This document shows, one piece after another, positions 48,501-59,155 of a stretch of 64,000 nucleotides of DNA (the first letter of the stretch is position 1; each line of letters starts with the position of its first letter). Source of the stretch: Farysia itapuensis (lineage: Eukaryota; Basidiomycota; Ustilaginomycetes; Ustilaginales; Ustilaginaceae); NCBI GenBank assembly GCA_023212645.1, contig JALBYC010000001.1, positions 124,001-188,000 on the forward strand, written 5' to 3'. A program made the translations under genes and the position numbers. The notes under the pieces are model-generated. The model worked only from the letters and a program-made list of their open reading frames with translations. It was not told where the DNA came from and made no database searches.

Positions 48501-51500
48501 ATGATGGATCAACAGGCGAAAGCGCAGTTGCCAGCTGCTAGCCCCAATGCGCGCGCAAGTCCGTTTGCCTATCAGTCAAAGTACCTCGATCGATCTGCAT
48601 CACGCAGCAGCACTTTCTCACTCAACTCTCCCACCGAATCGCCCAATCGACTGCCCTCGACCACTGGCCTTCAGTCCTCTGCCTCCCTCCGCAAGTTTCC
48701 AGCGCCACACCGCCACAATGTTTCTCTCGATCCCAGTCGTACAGCCGAATTGCGCTCGGCTCATAGTCCGTCAGGCTCACCCAGTCATCACAGCCCCTTT
48801 GCTTCTTCCAACCACGGTTTACCTGCTTCGCTTTCCAATGGCTCCATGCAGTCTCCCAGTGCTCATTCGGCAGCCACTTTCAGCAAGGCCACCTCGCGCG
48901 ATGCCAATGGACGTCCGGTCTCAATGCCACCTGCGCCCCGTGACAACCTTTTCAACTCGGCCACAGTAGGGAGAGCTCGTGCATATTCGCCCACAAAAGA
49001 TCTTCACGACCGTACTGGCTCTCCTACCAAGGAGCGCAGCTATGATTCTCCCCTTGCTTCTCCCAAAAAGGACGATGCATCCTGGATCCAATCGCCTTCG
49101 ACGCCTACACAAGGTAATTTCTGGAGCAGCTCGAGCAACCAAGCACAAAGTACGCATCAAGGACCATCACAACTCCATCTTGGAGGCGTCAGGGATCTCA
49201 AGCGATCCAGCGTCGGCGCACTGCAGATGATGAAGGACTTCACCAAACAGACCGACGATACTACTGGAAACAGCGATTCGCATCACACGCGTATGACTGT
49301 CGGTCGTTCGCGCGGTCAAAGAACGCAGAGTATCGACGCGACAACAAGCCTCAACAACGGTCTAAATGGTCTTCATCTGGAACCCACTGTAGAGGAAGAG
49401 TGGCAAAAGCCTTCACGTCCTGGACGTATCGATAGTGAAGACCAAGGCGGTGAGATTGTCTTGCCAGGAATTACTACTGGTGCCGAGGACGTAGCTGGTC
49501 TACATGGACGCATTCGACTAGCCCGAGCAGATGGACCTGGCACTATGGCTCTTGGACGCGCTTCCGCCACCTCATCTCTTCCCTTCTCCACCAATAGCAA
49601 ATGGATGGACACACAAAGGAATCTGCTTCAGGCATATGAATACCTGTGCCATTGCGGAGAAGCAAAGGAGTGGATCGAGCACCACGTCGGCGAACAGCTC
49701 GGAGATGTGGTTGAGATGGAGAACGAAATGCGAGACGGCATCTTCTTGGCGAAACTCGCAAAGCAATTCGAGCCAGACTGCGTACCCCGCATCTTTGTCC
49801 ATCCCAAGTTACAGTACAGACACACGGACAACATCAACTACTTTTTCGCCTTCATCAACAAGGTTGGTCTACCACACTTTTTCCGCTTCGAGTTGACCGA
49901 CTTGTACGAGAAGAAAAATTTCCCCAAGATCGTCTACTGTATTCATGCGCTCAGTCATGTCCTCGCGCGCCAAGGCAGGTCCGTCAAGGTCGGCAACCTC
50001 ATCGGAAAGCTGGAATTCACCGATGACCAGCTTCAGAAGACGCAAAAGGGCCTGGACGCTTCCGGAGTGGCAATGCCGTCGTTCGGAGGCGTTGGAAAGG
50101 CCCTCGCGAAAGAGATGAACATGGAGCCGGAACCAGAACCCGAGACAGAGCACGAGCGCATCGACCGCGAGCTTCGTCAAAACGTGGGCTCCGTCGTAGC
50201 TCTTCAGACAGTGTGTCGATCTTTCCTGGCCAGGGTTGACTTTACTCACCGTATTGAGGACGAAATTCGCCGTCGACGCGAGCAAGAAGCTCAACTTCGA
50301 CAGAGAGAGGCAGAACGTCAGCGACGTGCCGAGCAAGATCGTATTGTCTCTCAATGGACCCCGCAGATACAAGCGCAAGTTCGAGGCGTTCTTGCACGAC
50401 GTTCGCACTGTCACAAGCAAGCAGCTCTCCACACCAGCACACGCTCTTACGTTGGCATTCAATCCGCATGTCGAGCCAAGTTGGCACAACAGAGACACAC
50501 GCAGCACGTCCAGCGCGTTCACGACACACGCAACGCGGATGCTATGCAGCTGTTCCAGGCTCGCGCACGCGGTGCACTGTTCCGACGCTCATTCTACAGA
50601 AGCATCAAGATGCTTGACCAGCAAGAAGACAGCATTGTCGGTCTTCAGGCGCAGCTCCGGGGCCACCTCGCCCGTCGGGAACATGACAACAAGCGATCTT
50701 GTCTGGCCGAATGGACAGATGAATCGACAGGCTTGCAGTCCGCTTGCCGCGCTGTGCTTGCTCGGAAAAGGCTTCTGAACATCATCCGTGGCCTGCGAGA
50801 TTCTTCAAACGAGATCATCCAAGTTCAGGCGCAGATTCGCGGTATGCTGGCACGCATCAACCATGCCCAGATGAGCTCGGCGTTGCAGAAAGTGGAAGTC
50901 AAAGCAGCCGTTGGAGGACTTCAGTCTTTCGCCCGTGCTGCATTGGCCAGACGAAAGCATCAGGAGCAGCGCAAAGAACTCGACTTTGTCACACCGGATG
51001 TTGTCGGCATACAAGCTGCTATTCGTGGCGTGCTGGTGCGTCAAGAGTACGATTGGTGGAGGACGCATCTGATACAAAGCGAGCCGGTTGCTGTTCATCT
51101 CCAGTGCCTCATTCGAGGTCTATTGAGCCGCAGAGTCTTCTACGGAAAGCTGCGCCATTACTACGACCACATGGACAAAGTTGTCAAGATCCAGAGCTTG
51201 TTCCGAGGCAAACAGCAGGGCGAGCAGTACCGCAGCTTGACTATGGGCAAGAATGTGCCGGTTTCGACCATCAAGAACTTTGGTCATCTCCTCAACGACT
51301 CGGACGCCGATTTTGAGGACGAGATTGAAGTCGAGCGACTGCGCAAGCTGGTGGTGCGAAACATTCGAGAAAACCAGACCCTGGAGAATGACGTTTCCGA
51401 ACTCGACACCAAGATCGCTTTGCTTGTCAAGAACAAGATTGGCATCGAAGAGCTGATCAAGGCCAAGAACGAGCGCGGGTTGCTCGGTCAGAGGGAAGCA

Positions 51501-53768
51501 GCTGCCATTACTCAGCGTCACAACTCGGTGCTGGTTGCGGCCAACGATCCTTTTGCCGACCATGGTCTTGACCGAGCGTCCAAGAGGAAGCTCGAGCTGT
51601 ATCAGGAACTCTTCTATGCCCTTCAGACCAGGCCAGAGTACCTTGCCCGTCTCTTTGCCAGGGTTGGAAAGATCGATATGACCGACAAAGACAAGCGCCA
51701 AGTGGAGAAGATTGTGCTCACGCTCTTTGGCTATGCCCAGAAGGCACGCGAAGAGTACTTGCTGCTCAAGCTCTTCCAGCGCTGTGTGCAGGAGGAGCTC
51801 GGCTTTGTCCGGACTGTTCAAGAGTTCATCCGAGGCAACGCTCAATTCATCAAACTGGTTGCGCAGTACAATCGAGGAGCCAAGGAACGCAAGTACCTAA
51901 AAGATCTGCTTGCGCCTCTCGTCCAAGGCACGATGAACGAAGATGGGCTGGACCTTGAAACAGACCCCTGCGCTATCTACCGAGCCACGATCAATCAGGA
52001 AGAGGTCGAGACGGGTCAACCCTCGCGCCGTCCTCTCGAGGCCACATTCCACGAGGCACTCGCAGACCCAATGGCGCGAACTATCTTCATCCGTCACTTG
52101 CAGTCGTTGCGCGCGACCACCGAGACTTTCCTCTCCGCCATCCTTGCTTCAACCCGCAAAATGCCGTTTGGTGTGCGCTACATTGCTCGCGAGGTGTTCC
52201 GAGCACTGCAGAACAAATTCCCGCAAGAGCCTGAAGATGCCTTGATCAAGGTCGTCGGCCACCTTGTGTACTACAGATATCTGAACCCAGCTATCGTGGC
52301 GCCAGAAGGCTTTGATGTGATCGAGACGCTCGTCGGCCCTGTTCAACGAAAAAATCTGGCTGAAGTGTCCAAGATGCTGACGCAAATCTCTGTAGGCAAG
52401 CTTTTCAACGACGATAACCCATACCTTCAGCCGTTGAATGAATACGTCTCTGACGCTGCGACTCGCTTCACCAAATGGCTGTACAACATCATCGACATTC
52501 CTGACGCCGAGCTGCAGTTCAATGCCGATGAAATCCTCGACCACACCGTGCAGCAGAAACCGGTAATCTACATCTCGCCCAATGAGATTTATTCGATGCA
52601 TTTGTTGCTCCTACAGCAAATCGACCATCTTGCCAAGCATCGCGACGATCCGCTGCGTATCATCCTCAACGAGCTGGGCGCAGCACCCGTCTCCAACACA
52701 CAAGAACTCAACTCTGCACGAGACAGTGAAATCACTTTCGAGCTCGTCTCACGAATGGCGACACTGCAGGATCCAGAGGCGGAGACCAAGGCATTGTTCG
52801 TCGAAACCAAGCGACTAGTACTGTCTTTGCTCAAAGTCCAGTCGGGCAAGACGCTCGTTGACGTCTTTGTTGCTCCTGTGACAGACGCTGAGGAGCTACA
52901 GTGGGAGGAGATTGTCAGATATGAGCTTGCAGCCGAGCAACAACGCCAACGCTCAAGCCGCCCAACCGGCCATGCCATGTATGGTGGCGCGGTCCCAGGC
53001 GGTCGGCTAGAAGATGTCCGCCGACTCAGCTTCGGTGAGCTCAAGGCACGCACCTTGGAGAACATGCTCAAACTTGAGAAACTCGGCAAAGTTTCACGCG
53101 CCAACAAGTACCAAGACATGCTCAACGCCATCGCAATTGACATCCGCAACAAGCATCGAAAACGCATCCAACGCCACAACGAAAAGACAGCCATGCACAC
53201 GACGCTCAAGACGCTGAGCGACAAGAAGAAGTACGTGGAGGAACAGATCCATTCCTACCACTCGTACATTGATGCAAGCATGCAGACGATGCAGGGTGGA
53301 CGCAAGGGCAAGAAACGATTCGTGCTGCCGTTCAGCCAACAGTACTTCCACCTGCGCTCTTTGAAAGCCAACGGCGGCAAAGTGCCAAAGTTCGGAAGCT
53401 ACAAGTATACGGCGAGCAAGCTGATGGAGAAAGGGGTACTTGTGCGCATTGATGGCCTCGCGCCCGTGGCGTCATCCGGAGCCAGCACGACTGCCGGTAG
53501 CACCGGAGTGAACAAGGCCAACGACCTGACCATTACTATCTCGTCCGACCAAGCTGGCGTCTTTACCGTCGACGTTGGCAGCGCACCTGGCTCAGCTGCT
53601 GCAGGTGGATCGATCAGTGGAGCTGTCGGCTTGTCGTGCGACCTCCGAATTGAAGATCTGCTTGAGAACCAGTATAATAATGTAAACACGATGACCCTTC
53701 TCGATGGAGCAGCCGAGGTCAGCGTCAACCTGCTCGTCCATCTGATCAACAAAAAGTTCTACGCTTGA
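48501..53768 (+). CDS. IQGAP-family cytokinesis scaffold (Iqg1/Rng2)
   Basis: 1755 aa from the ATG at 48501 (a second follows at 48504; the GTG further up is not used). Residues 1-360 are Ser/Pro-rich and disordered. The calponin-homology domain at about 372-495 (AKEWIEHHVGEQLGDVVEMENEMRDGIFLAKLAKQF ... FKIVYCIHALSH-like) binds actin. About eight or nine IQ motifs lie at about 560-905 (for example IVGLQAQLRGHLARREHD). The RasGAP-related domain at about 1090-1340 contains FGVRYIAREVFRAL and HLVYYRYLNPAIVAPEGFD. The RasGAP C-terminal domain at about 1470-1740 contains the NKHRKRI region. Order and size match fission yeast Rng2, which organises the contractile ring with calmodulin/Cdc4. It is intronless. 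Confidence 0.95.
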   Translation: MMDQQAKAQLPAASPNARASPFAYQSKYLDRSASRSSTFSLNSPTESPNRLPSTTGLQSSASLRKFPAPHRHNVSLDPSRTAELRSAHSPSGSPSHHSPFASSNHGLPASLSNGSMQSPSAHSAATFSKATSRDANGRPVSMPPAPRDNLFNSATVGRARAYSPTKDLHDRTGSPTKERSYDSPLASPKKDDASWIQSPSTPTQGNFWSSSSNQAQSTHQGPSQLHLGGVRDLKRSSVGALQMMKDFTKQTDDTTGNSDSHHTRMTVGRSRGQRTQSIDATTSLNNGLNGLHLEPTVEEEWQKPSRPGRIDSEDQGGEIVLPGITTGAEDVAGLHGRIRLARADGPGTMALGRASATSSLPFSTNSKWMDTQRNLLQAYEYLCHCGEAKEWIEHHVGEQLGDVVEMENEMRDGIFLAKLAKQFEPDCVPRIFVHPKLQYRHTDNINYFFAFINKVGLPHFFRFELTDLYEKKNFPKIVYCIHALSHVLARQGRSVKVGNLIGKLEFTDDQLQKTQKGLDASGVAMPSFGGVGKALAKEMNMEPEPEPETEHERIDRELRQNVGSVVALQTVCRSFLARVDFTHRIEDEIRRRREQEAQLRQREAERQRRAEQDRIVSQWTPQIQAQVRGVLARRSHCHKQAALHTSTRSYVGIQSACRAKLAQQRHTQHVQRVHDTRNADAMQLFQARARGALFRRSFYRSIKMLDQQEDSIVGLQAQLRGHLARREHDNKRSCLAEWTDESTGLQSACRAVLARKRLLNIIRGLRDSSNEIIQVQAQIRGMLARINHAQMSSALQKVEVKAAVGGLQSFARAALARRKHQEQRKELDFVTPDVVGIQAAIRGVLVRQEYDWWRTHLIQSEPVAVHLQCLIRGLLSRRVFYGKLRHYYDHMDKVVKIQSLFRGKQQGEQYRSLTMGKNVPVSTIKNFGHLLNDSDADFEDEIEVERLRKLVVRNIRENQTLENDVSELDTKIALLVKNKIGIEELIKAKNERGLLGQREAAAITQRHNSVLVAANDPFADHGLDRASKRKLELYQELFYALQTRPEYLARLFARVGKIDMTDKDKRQVEKIVLTLFGYAQKAREEYLLLKLFQRCVQEELGFVRTVQEFIRGNAQFIKLVAQYNRGAKERKYLKDLLAPLVQGTMNEDGLDLETDPCAIYRATINQEEVETGQPSRRPLEATFHEALADPMARTIFIRHLQSLRATTETFLSAILASTRKMPFGVRYIAREVFRALQNKFPQEPEDALIKVVGHLVYYRYLNPAIVAPEGFDVIETLVGPVQRKNLAEVSKMLTQISVGKLFNDDNPYLQPLNEYVSDAATRFTKWLYNIIDIPDAELQFNADEILDHTVQQKPVIYISPNEIYSMHLLLLQQIDHLAKHRDDPLRIILNELGAAPVSNTQELNSARDSEITFELVSRMATLQDPEAETKALFVETKRLVLSLLKVQSGKTLVDVFVAPVTDAEELQWEEIVRYELAAEQQRQRSSRPTGHAMYGGAVPGGRLEDVRRLSFGELKARTLENMLKLEKLGKVSRANKYQDMLNAIAIDIRNKHRKRIQRHNEKTAMHTTLKTLSDKKKYVEEQIHSYHSYIDASMQTMQGGRKGKKRFVLPFSQQYFHLRSLKANGGKVPKFGSYKYTASKLMEKGVLVRIDGLAPVASSGASTTAGSTGVNKANDLTITISSDQAGVFTVDVGSAPGSAAAGGSISGAVGLSCDLRIEDLLENQYNNVNTMTLLDGAAEVSVNLLVHLINKKFYA

Positions 53769-53941
53769 GCGGACACAGTCCGCCAAATTCTCTCCTACTC
53801 TCTTCTCCCAATCCCTTCCCATCGAACAATTTCTCCCTTTTGTATACTAAAGTACCAATGTTTCAGCTATTTCTGCTTCCGACATGCGTCTGACGAGGTG
53901 AGAAGATCTATGCGAGGATGGGAGCGATGCTATGGGGATGC

Positions 53942-54877
53942 TTAATGAAGTTGAGCGATGAGTGTCTTAGCCTGTCGTGGAAGGAGGGGTGCGTCGATGG
54001 CTAGCTCGTGCCATTCCTCGCTGGAAAAGATCTTTTCACAGCGGGCGATGAGCGTTGGCGAACCACCAGGGAGGATTTTCGCCAGCTCGACCAGGAGAAG
54101 GCGCAAAGCGTTTTGCGCGGCGTTATCGTGCTTACTGCTGCCAGCGTGGGGTTCCATGACCTTGACTAGGCATTCTTCAAACGCGCCGGGATCGGTCCAC
54201 TGTGCGAGCAGCTGCTGACGGGCCCGTGCAAACTCGGGCCAGTCCTGCGGGTTGCTTTGTGGGAAGGCTGCAGCTTTGGCTAGAAGTGCCAGCGTCAATT
54301 CGGTTGCGGCGTGTGCAGGGTCGGGCATGCGCAAATCATCAAGCGCGGTCAACTTTGTCTGACAACACTGTCCAAACAACCGCAGTTCCAACTGACGCAA
54401 CTCGCTCAAAAACTGTGGATTAGGTTCAATCTGCGGTCTTCGAGCCTTGAGCTCTGTGAACAGCTGTGCTAGGGGCAAGCGTTCTCGTATCATGCGGGTT
54501 GCTAGAGTGAGTGTGACACTGCGCGAGACGCCCTGACGGCAGTGAATCATGGCCTTTCCACCCGTTTGATGGGCAGATTCAACCCAGTCTACGACTTGGT
54601 TGAAGTAAGGGGTGAGTCGTTCGTCTGTACTGTCACGTGCGTGGATGTGTAGGTACTCAAACTGGTCTGGATGAATGTTGTCGTCTTCGCGTGCAGCATT
54701 GACGATGTGGGTGATGCCCAGAGCATGCAGTCGTGTGGCAGAGAGCGTCTCCTCAACACCACCCAGGTACATTCCCTCGGTCACACAGGTCGGTCCCTGT
54801 GCGTTTTGCCCCGCGCCATCTACCGATGCCTGCCCAAGGCCAGATGCAGCAACCTTCGTGCCAGTACTTGGCGGCAT
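53942..54877 (-). CDS. Dual-specificity protein phosphatase
   Basis: 311 aa. The DSP domain occupies about residues 30-175: MYLGGVEETLSATRLHALGITHIVNAARED, then the active site IHCRQGVSRSVTLTLATRMI with Cys113, and LKARRPQIEPNPQFLSEL, the typical RP...PN.GF.QL-type segment. General acid Asp is in ARDSTDERL. The C-terminal 130 residues (helical, LLAKAAAFPQSNPQDWPE ...) match no domain I know. It is convergent with IQGAP and has the same orientation as the next gene upstream. Substrate (MAP kinase or other) is not readable from sequence. Confidence 0.87.
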   Translation of the reverse strand: MPPSTGTKVAASGLGQASVDGAGQNAQGPTCVTEGMYLGGVEETLSATRLHALGITHIVNAAREDDNIHPDQFEYLHIHARDSTDERLTPYFNQVVDWVESAHQTGGKAMIHCRQGVSRSVTLTLATRMIRERLPLAQLFTELKARRPQIEPNPQFLSELRQLELRLFGQCCQTKLTALDDLRMPDPAHAATELTLALLAKAAAFPQSNPQDWPEFARARQQLLAQWTDPGAFEECLVKVMEPHAGSSKHDNAAQNALRLLLVELAKILPGGSPTLIARCEKIFSSEEWHELAIDAPLLPRQAKTLIAQLH

Positions 54878-55103
54878 AATCGGTTGTCAGTGCCAAGGGC
54901 CCAGCTGCCAGCTGTCAAAAAAATTAAAATGTCACACTGCACGCTGCACGCGCTGCCCCGACCACATCTCGCAGACAGATCCTGGGTCCAACGTCAAAAT
55001 TTATAGCTGTCTCGCATTCACAAAGAAACATCGAGAGCTGGTATTCCTTCCACACAGCAAGGGACCATAAACGTGCACTAGTATAGCAGAAAGGGGAACG
55101 GGA

Positions 55104-58100
55104 TCATCGTTTGCGCTTGTTCCCAAAAGCGCCCGATGTCCGATTGTTCTGAGAGTGGCCATGATGTTTCTGATGATGACGACCACTGCCGGTACTGTCG
55201 CGACTAGGGCCATTTTGGACATTGCCAGATCCACGACGCTGCCGTTCCATTACATCTCTCCAGGTGAGATCGATGGCCTTCATCACCATTGCGGGCGGAA
55301 GTTCCATCAACAATTTTCCCGTCTCGGTCTTCCACGTCTGCGCAACAGTGGCGGCAGCAGCACTGTCCTCTGCAATCAGCAGCGGCGCACATTGGCGCAG
55401 GCCAAGATCGAAGAGCGAAAGCATCGTCATAGCACCCCAGGAAACCGAAGTGTCCCCCTCTCGGAAACCTGGGAAGGTAGCACCAATGCCGCTCTGAAAC
55501 AGTATCGGAGTAGCACTAGCACTCGGTGCGGCTCGCTTGCCTTCAGCAACACGTGAGGCAATTTCAGCAAAGCCTTTTGCGATCCGCAGGTCTCTCTCGA
55601 AATCTGCCTCGAGCTCGCTCGCTTGACTTCCCTTGTCACCCATAGCAGCTGCTTTGCCAACTTCGCTCTTGCCATCCCCCTCGTCAGTGGCACGCACATC
55701 TGTCGACCCATCAGAATCCTGGACCAGCAAGTCCGCGGCAGGGGTGGAACCGACCTTTGGTCGATTGGACAGGAAGTCGTTGACAAAGGTCTGACGCTCT
55801 TCTTTGCCGCCAATAAACGAATTTTTGACCCAGTCTCGAAGCACGTCTTCGAAAGACGGTGGCGGATCCGGATCCATGACGTGGATCTTGCCAGACCAGA
55901 CGTGATTGCTGACACAGTGACCGCTGTCATCCGCACTCTTTGATGCATTAGGAACTCGCTGCAGACCCGCGAGGAAGTCGTTTGTGTCGCCCTTCTTTAG
56001 CCACAAAGGCTCAGCAAGAGATGACGCTGGGTCGAGATGCACGACAATCGTCATCTCAGAGCCTTCGGACGACCATGGCAAGCGGGAAAAGGGCGGCAGC
56101 TCGGAAGCTGGCCCTCTCCCAGAGTTCGATGTTGCTTGGTCATCGCCTCTGCCTACGTCGCTGCTATCAACCTCGGCCTGGACATCTCTCAGATCTTCAC
56201 CGTTCCAGACTTCCTCTATCTCTTGAAGAGTCAAGGCGCCGTAATTATCCTGATCACTTTGTCTAGCCTCAAGCTGAAGAAGGTTGCAAAATTCAGTCAG
56301 TCAATAGCTTGAGGCGAAAAAAGATTCGAAAGAGAACTTACCACAACTCCCTTTGTAATGTTGAAGTCTCGACGTTTGTTCGCCACAAGGTCAGGGTTTC
56401 GAGATGGTATCTGCACGACAATCTCAACTCTGTGCTCCGAGCGATAGATCTTCAGCGATTTGATCGCCTCTGCGTCAACAGCAAGACGCTTGCGAGAGCC
56501 AGCATAGGTGATGTGAATCCTATTTGGAGATAAAGGCGCTGGTCCTTTGACGTTTTGCCGCTTTGTACGACTCGATCCGCTCTTTTCAGAAGATGCACGT
56601 GAGACTGCTCCCTTGCCGTCTTGGTCCGTCTCCGACTTCGGTGCTGCAACCTGGTCAGATCTGGATCCTGACGCAATCACAGGTTGACCGGCAGTACCAT
56701 CAGCATCTGTCTCAGAGGCTGCTGGTTGCTCTGGCCTGACTGTGTTCTCTGCGCTTGCATCAATGCTGTGACCAGCCATTTCTTCGTCGGGTTCCGATTT
56801 GATCGAAGCTGTTGGCAGCTCACTTGCTAACTTCTCCAGCTGTTCTTGCTTTGTAATGATCTCTGCGTCTTCCTTCTCCGGCTCTTGTTCCATTTTCACA
56901 CGGCTCTTGACTGCGTTGTCAGTGTCATCATTAGGCGCCGAGTCCGAGACAACTGGCTCCGAGACTTCGACTTCGTCGGTTTCTTGCTTCACGCTCACTA
57001 TTTTGCCCTCTTTGGGCTTCGAAAGAGGCGGTGCAGAGGGCGCAGTCTTGACTGTGTCCTCTTTAGGCCCAGCGTCCACGCCTTCAAGTCCAGCGTTCGG
57101 CATTGCTGCGAAACAGATGCGGAGTCGAGTTGTACTTCGAACACCGGCTGCAGCCTGGGAGGGCTTCTCCTCCGACCCTGGGGCAAGGTTTGGTACCTCA
57201 GATGCGACCGCGCGCTTCTCTATTTGGCTGTCATGTCTTCCTGGAGAAAGATGGATCTTGTTATTTTCCAGAGACTCAGGGTCATCTTGATCCCAATCAT
57301 GAGCAAGCTCAATGCTTGCAGAGCCGTTCGCCTGCTCAGTGGAGTCGGTCTTGTCACCCTCTGCATGGTCAGCTCCCTCTAGCTGAGAATGTTCGACTAT
57401 CTGCTCTGGGCTTGTCGTCTCCTGTACTTGTTTCTCTTGTAACTTTGCCGGCTCAGACGATCCCGCTTTCAGGGAAGGTTGGAACGAGTTCACGTCGGAA
57501 ACAGCCCAGTGCCACGAAAGCTCCTTGACTTCGAGACTCACAACGCGGAAGTCGGCGTGAGTCCGTTTGGAGCTGGTAGCTCCACTATTATCAGAGGCAA
57601 CGGTGCCGTGACTTGGAGCGCGACTAGCGTTTGCAGGCCCACCCACTTTGAGAGCCGAAGAAGTTGAGTTATTAGCTCCGCCCTTTTGATTCGCAGCACC
57701 TCTGGAACCAGAAACTGGAATCGTGTTCTGCGAGCTGAATCCGGGCTTCGAGCTGTGGGAGACATTGCGAGTCTGGCCTGCTCCAGCGTGCATGCTGCCG
57801 TGGGAAGAGCTTGACGATGAGGGTCTTCGGGAGTTTTGCTGTTGATTTGCAGAATGGTTAGCCGCGAGACTGGTAGAGTGGGTTTGAAGACCATTGGGTC
57901 GAATAGTCTGTCCAGTTTGTGGCAAACGGTTTGCTGGCCGAGGCTGAGCCTGAGAGGTCTGCCGCATGTTACCGAGATTATGGGCATTTGGACGTCCTCG
58001 CGAAGGAGTGACGGGTTTTCCACCTCTGCCTCTGTTAGCCTGCGAAGTTCCAGTATTGTTCGAGCCCCATCCTGACGCATTGGTGGGTATGGTTGGCCGC

Positions 58101-58753
58101 GGCGCTGCCATCGCTTGTGCAGTTGGCGGCGGAGGACCCTGCCACCCGTATGACTGAGCCGGTGGAGCAGGCGGATACGGGGAAGGAGCGGATACAGACA
58201 CGGGAGCGGCACTGGGCTGGTTATAGCGAACCTTCTTGTTTGGCGGTCCTGGTTGAGGCGCAATCATTTGAGGCGCTGATGGATTGTAGGCTGCAAGGCT
58301 GTAGTGATAACTCGGAGCGACACTTTGCGGGTATGCAGGATAGCTGTGCTGTATTTGAGCTGGAGGCTGGGTCTGATTGGCTGTATACACTTGTGCTGGC
58401 ATACTATATGCAGGATAGTGTGGTGTAGGCGTACCCTGAACAGGTTGTTGTGGGTACTGGGGCTGCAGTGACCTAACTTGATGTGGTGCCTGGTGAGAAC
58501 CTGAAGATGGATTGGGAGGCTGTTGCCATTGGTTCTGCCAGTTGCCTTGCTGGGATGCGGCTGCATTACTACTGTTCATGCTCGCGGTACGCGCTGGAGC
58601 GACGGGACCGTAGCCGTAGTTGGCATAGGCAGCAGTAGCGGCGGGCAGGGGCGGCGCGGGCCCAACTGGAGGTGGTGGTGGCGGCTGCCCGTTCGCATGA
58701 TTCTGAGCCAGAGATGGCTGCCCAGAACCAGGGCGTGGTTGGTTGCGCTTCAT
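55104..58753 (-). CDS. Unrecognised 1193-aa protein with low-complexity head, 2 exons
   Basis: Exon 1 is 58753-56342 (804 codons) and exon 2 is 56273-55104 (389 codons plus stop). The intron begins GTAAGT and ends TCTTCAG, and the junction is in phase 0. Unspliced, both halves look like separate frames, but the second has no early ATG. Residues 1 to about 400 are Pro/Gln/Ala/Tyr-rich (PYPPAPPAQ, QAQPRPANR) and prion-like. A short island HADFRVVSLEVKELSWHWAV follows. A long acidic Ser/Glu spacer leads to a compact part (HITYAGSRKRLAVDAEAIKSLKI ... EVVVQIPSRNPDLVANKRR-like) spanning the intron and exon 2. The end is basic (HHQKHHGHSQNNRTSG, NKRKR). No known domain is identified; mRNA regulation is only analogy from composition. 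Confidence 0.75.
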
Positions 58754-59155
58754 CGCAAAGGTGCGGATAAGAGAGGGAGGATGGATGTGCGTGCATACAT
58801 CGTCAATCCAGCTTTGATTGAAGTTGACTCACAGCTCGTTCACCACGTTGACATTTTTGCCAATTTCATGTTATATCAAGAAGTCTTTTCTCGGGACTCG
58901 GAGATTTGAAGCTGGCCGCGGCACCTTGACCAGTAGTGTTACTTCTTCACAACTACCCCATTCTGTGATTTGCTCACCTAAAGGCTGCTGCTTTCCTTTC
59001 TTGGCACATCAAGATGCTGCGTGCGGAAAGTTGAATGCAATTAAATGCTGTCTACATTGCCGAGAGACCACAGATAGAACAGCTCGAGCAAGTAGGAAAG
59101 TAAGGCGCTGACCAGCACTTGGCCCTAGTCTTGCGCATTCTCCATCGATTGCAAA
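58754..59155. other. Divergent promoter, unknown gene/SCC2
   Basis: 402 bp between start codons. No recognised motif. The SCC2-proximal part has AAATGCTGTC and TTAAATGC segments but nothing that can be called. Confidence 0.4.

Noticed and set aside
49869..53224. Several 150-240 codon antisense frames in the IQGAP gene
   Set aside because: They are shadows of biased codon usage on the plus strand. None has domains and all overlap conserved IQ or GAP sequence.
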